Notes under the pieces: generated by a model | What the model was told of the DNA's origin: nothing | Database searches by the model: none | The model's input: the letters and a program-made list of their open reading frames with translations, nothing else | Source: Microbacterium sp. A20 | GTDB lineage: Bacteria > Actinomycetota > Actinomycetes > Actinomycetales > Microbacteriaceae | DNA length: 64,000 bases | Reading direction: 5' to 3' | Assembly: GCF_004794515.1 (NCBI RefSeq) | Contig: NZ_SSDF01000080.1 | Location: forward strand, 1-64,000 | Position numbers and translations under genes: made by a program | Shown here: positions 61,254-64,000 of the stretch, in pieces | How the letters are laid out: every line of letters starts with the position of its first letter | Numbering within the stretch: the stretch's first letter is position 1

Positions 61254-61949
61254 ATGTCCGAACGCGAAGAGCACACACAGTGGCAGGCCGAGCGCCGCGC
61301 CTCCGTCACGTCTGCCACCGGCAACCTCGCCCTGGTCGAGACCCGCTGGACGGGCGATGCCCCCGACCTGGATGCCGCGCAGCGCGCCGCGTCCCGCACC
61401 GAAACCGTGACGCCGATCCAGCGCACGGACATCGAGACCGGCCAGGCGGAGCACGGTCTGCGGGTCTGGGATGCCGACGCCCCCGCCATCCGCGCCTTCG
61501 ATCGCATCGACACGTACGAATACGACCCGGCGTGGGTGCTCGAGGGCCACTTCACTCCCGTCTCCGGCGACCGCCGGGTCTCGTTCGAGCACATCCGAGA
61601 CAACGGCGGCACCCGCGACCTCGTCGTTCCCGGCGACATCCGCCTCGAGCTCGACGGCCGCGAGTACGACCTCGCCGCGTTCGACGACGGAGGCACACTG
61701 CTGCTCGTCTTCGGCGACGAGACGAACGGCTCGGAGACCTACGGGTCCGGCCGCTTCCTGTTCGTCCAGCTGCGCGATGACGAGGGCTCCGTCACCCTCG
61801 ACTTCAACCGCGCGTTCGTGCCGCCCTGCGGGTTCAGCGCCCAGTACAACTGCCCGCTGCCGCCAGCATCCAACCGCTTCCCCCTGCCTATCCGAGCAGG
61901 CGAGAAGAACGTCGTCTTCCGCGACGGCTTCGACATCTACGCGGCCTGA
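61254..61949 (+). CDS. DUF1684 protein
   Basis: The 231-residue protein has the DUF1684 C-terminal pattern LDFNRAFVPPCGFSAQYNCPLPPASNRF followed by RAGEKNV. The two cysteines (PPC and NC) are family-conserved. Function is unknown. ATG 61254 or GTG 61251 are both possible, with AGGAGA upstream. It lies 27 bases before the peptide-binding lipoprotein and may be cotranscribed with it. Confidence 0.75.
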   Translation: MSEREEHTQWQAERRASVTSATGNLALVETRWTGDAPDLDAAQRAASRTETVTPIQRTDIETGQAEHGLRVWDADAPAIRAFDRIDTYEYDPAWVLEGHFTPVSGDRRVSFEHIRDNGGTRDLVVPGDIRLELDGREYDLAAFDDGGTLLLVFGDETNGSETYGSGRFLFVQLRDDEGSVTLDFNRAFVPPCGFSAQYNCPLPPASNRFPLPIRAGEKNVVFRDGFDIYAA

Positions 61950-61976
61950 GCCGCGCACTCTCACCCTGGAGTACTC

Positions 61977-63470
61977 ATGAGAAGAACTCGTATCCTCGGC
62001 GCGCTCGGCGCCGTCGCCACGCTCGCCCTCGTGGCCGGCTGCGCGTCGGGCACGACCGACGACGCCCCGAGCGAAGACGCCACCATCTTCATCGGTTCGC
62101 TGTACGAGCCCACCAACCTGAGCAACACCCAGGGCGGCGGCCAGGGTGTGACCGAGGCGCTGACCGGAAACGTCTACGAGGGCCTGTACCGGTTGACGGA
62201 CGACGGCGAGGTCGAGCCCCTCCTCGCCGAAGACGCCCAGGTGTCCGAAGACGGCCTGACCTACACGATCACTCTGCGCGACGACGTGACCTTCCACTCG
62301 GGCGACCCGCTCACCTCCGCCGACGTGAAGTCGAGCGTCGAGGCCGTCACCGCCGAGGACTCGGTCTCCGCGCGCAAGTCGAGCTTCGGAGTGATCTCCG
62401 ACATCGCCACGCCGGACGACACCACGGTCGTGTTCACGCTGTCGCAGCGGTCGATCTCGTTCCTCTACAACCTCAGCTACGTGTGGATCGTCAACGACGA
62501 GGCCGGCGACATCACCAGCACTGAAGACGGCACCGGCCCGTACACGCTCGACGAGTGGAAGAAGGGCTCGACCCTCACCCTCGAGCGCTGGGACGACTAC
62601 TGGGGCGAGCCCGCCAAGAACGGCGAGGTCGTCTACACGTACTTCACCGACGCGACGGCGGAGAACAACGCCCTCCTCACGGGGGAGATCGACGTGATCA
62701 CGAGCGTGCAGAGCCCCGACTCCCTCTCGCAGTTCGACTCCGACGACTACGTCGTGAGCGAGGGCACCTCGACCACGAAGGAGCTGCTCGCGTTCAACGA
62801 CCGCGTCGCCCCCTTCGACAACGCGCTCGTGCGCAAGGCGATCTACTCGGCGGTCGACACCCAGAAGCTCCTCGAGTCCATCTGGGGCGACTACGGCACG
62901 CTCATCGGCTCGATGGTTCCGCCGACCGACCCCTGGTACGAGGACCTCACGAAGGTGAACCCGTACGACGTCGAGCTGTCGAAGGACCTGCTCGCGCAGG
63001 CCGGCTACGCCGACGGGTTCACGTTCACGCTCGACACCCCGAGCTACGACCCGCACCCCGCCGTCGCGGAGTTCCTGCAGTCGCAGCTCGCCGAGGTCGG
63101 CATCACGGTCGAGATCAACACGATCAGCGCCGACGAGTGGTACACGAAGGTCTTCAAGGAGCAGGACTTCGAGGCCACCCTCCAGGAGCACGTGAACGAC
63201 CGTGACGTGGTCTGGTACGGCAACCCCGACTTCTACTGGGGCTACGACGACGCCGACGTGCAGAAGTGGGTCGCCGACGCCGAACAGGCCACCACGACCG
63301 ACGAGCAGACCGCCCTGCTGAAGCAGGTCAACGAGAAGATCGCCGAGGACGCGGCGAGCGTATGGTTGTACCTCTACCCGCAGATCGTGGTCGCCTCGAG
63401 CGACCTCAGCGGATACCCGGTCAACGGCCTGAACTCCCAGTTCTTCGCCTACGACATCGTCAAGTCCTGA
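61977..63470 (+). CDS. Peptide ABC transporter substrate-binding lipoprotein (family 5)
   Basis: The 497-residue protein has a lipoprotein signal peptide (LVAGCASG) and the SBP family 5 pattern: GNVYEGLYRLTDDGEVEPLLAEDAQVSEDGLTYT, DVTFHSGDPLTSADVKSS. It delivers ligand to the importer whose first permease follows. A strong hairpin (63475-63507) separates the two genes. The ligand is unknown; peptides, opines or sugars are all possible in this family. Confidence 0.88.
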   Translation: MRRTRILGALGAVATLALVAGCASGTTDDAPSEDATIFIGSLYEPTNLSNTQGGGQGVTEALTGNVYEGLYRLTDDGEVEPLLAEDAQVSEDGLTYTITLRDDVTFHSGDPLTSADVKSSVEAVTAEDSVSARKSSFGVISDIATPDDTTVVFTLSQRSISFLYNLSYVWIVNDEAGDITSTEDGTGPYTLDEWKKGSTLTLERWDDYWGEPAKNGEVVYTYFTDATAENNALLTGEIDVITSVQSPDSLSQFDSDDYVVSEGTSTTKELLAFNDRVAPFDNALVRKAIYSAVDTQKLLESIWGDYGTLIGSMVPPTDPWYEDLTKVNPYDVELSKDLLAQAGYADGFTFTLDTPSYDPHPAVAEFLQSQLAEVGITVEINTISADEWYTKVFKEQDFEATLQEHVNDRDVVWYGNPDFYWGYDDADVQKWVADAEQATTTDEQTALLKQVNEKIAEDAASVWLYLYPQIVVASSDLSGYPVNGLNSQFFAYDIVKS

Positions 63471-63474
63471 CGCG

Positions 63475-63507
63475 CGAGGGGGATGCCGCGCGTCGGCATC
63501 CCCCTCG
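63475..63507 (+). terminator. Hairpin between binding protein and permease genes
   Basis: CGAGGGGGATGCCG and CGGCATCCCCCTCG form a perfect 14-base stem with a five-base loop. It starts four bases after the binding-protein stop and ends 15 bases before the permease start. It probably acts as an attenuator, so more binding protein than permease is made. Confidence 0.65.
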
Positions 63508-63522
63508 TCATCCTGAACAGTC

Positions 63523-64000
63523 ATGCTCGCTTACCTGATCCGCCGTCTCGCCTTCCTCGTGGTGTCGCTCGTCGTCGCGATGATCGCGATCTTCGTGCTG
63601 CTGCGGCTGCTGCCCGGCGACCCGGCGAACGCCCTGCTCTCGGTGAATGCGACCCCCGAGCAGATCGCCGCCGCCCGCGCGCAGGTCGGCTCCGACCAGC
63701 CGCTGCTGCAGCAGTTCACGACCTGGGCGGGGCAGCTGCTCCGCTTCGACCTCGGCGAGTCGTTCCTGAGCTCGCGCCCGGTCGGACCCGACATCGCCGA
63801 CCGCCTCGCCGTGACGCTTCCGCTCACGCTCATCGCGTTCACGATCGCCCTCCTGGTCTCCCTCGTGATCGGCATCACCGCCGCCGTGAAGTCCGACCGC
63901 TGGTACGGCATAGCCCTCTCCGGCTTCGCGCAGCTCGGCGTCGCCGTCCCGGTGTTCTGGGTCGGCGTCGTGCTCGTCTGGGTGTTCGCGCTCGGGCTCG
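63523..64000 (+). CDS. Peptide ABC transporter permease (DppB-like), N-terminal part; runs off the window
   Basis: The visible 159 residues start MLAYLIRRLAFLVVSLVVAM and contain IFVLLRLLPGDPANALLSVNATPEQIAAARAQVGSDQPL, typical of DppB/OppB permeases. The frame is open to the window end. It forms an operon with the binding-protein gene 52 bases upstream. Confidence 0.9.
   Translation, partial: MLAYLIRRLAFLVVSLVVAMIAIFVLLRLLPGDPANALLSVNATPEQIAAARAQVGSDQPLLQQFTTWAGQLLRFDLGESFLSSRPVGPDIADRLAVTLPLTLIAFTIALLVSLVIGITAAVKSDRWYGIALSGFAQLGVAVPVFWVGVVLVWVFALGL

Overview
The window comes from a very GC-rich actinobacterium, most likely a Microbacteriaceae member such as Microbacterium. The evidence is the strong GC third-position bias, many GTG starts, long runs of genes joined by ATGA or GTGA overlaps, the gene order rpsF-ssb-rpsR-rplI, an LAxTG cell-wall sorting motif, and coenzyme F420 genes. 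The genus is an inference. No rRNA, tRNA, CRISPR array, integrase or insertion sequence was found.

Layout. 1-500: end of a chaplin-like surface protein. 800-5096 (-): aromatic/carboxylate operon (alcohol dehydrogenase, CoA-transferase, amidohydrolase, LigB-like and LigA-like extradiol dioxygenase subunits). 5290-6366 (+): NMT1/THI5-like binding lipoprotein, divergent from it. 6420-9157: accessory block with a KAP NTPase and a Phd/RelE toxin-antitoxin pair. 9403-15275 (-): ABC importer plus LLM oxidoreductase, cyclic-amide hydrolase and alpha/beta hydrolase. 15507-18369 (+): ABC importer of the type proposed to import F420-0. 19488-24188 (-): F420 operon (LLM enzyme, cofE, fgd, cofC, cofD). 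24443-30197 (-): DHA2 exporter and a second ABC importer with a fused permease. 30295-33000: LVIVD-repeat protein and LysR regulator. 33084-41500 (+): nine-gene kynurenine meta-cleavage operon, from kynureninase to pyruvate and acetyl-CoA. 42503-43234 (-): GntR/FCD regulator. 43599-45275 (-): ribosomal/ssb operon. 46281-51779 (-): oligopeptide importer beside an Lrp regulator. 52657-64000: mixed genes (GNAT, membrane protein, glycosyltransferase/TetR pair, 3-hydroxybutyrate dehydrogenase, MHS transporter, LysR, DUF1684, start of a second peptide importer).

How it may work together. A 13-base palindrome close to GGATAC-N-GTATCC occurs in front of the dioxygenase operon, both importers, the hydrolase/LLM operon, the F420 operon and the GntR gene itself. 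This suggests one regulon that couples uptake and ring opening of an unknown, probably cyclic nitrogen-containing or aromatic compound to supply of reduced F420. The sites are seen in the sequence; the regulon and the substrate are inferred. The kynurenine operon lacks the motif and is probably controlled by the divergent LysR gene.

Several short dispersed repeats are present. The most striking is a palindromic repeat family carried in frame inside cofD.
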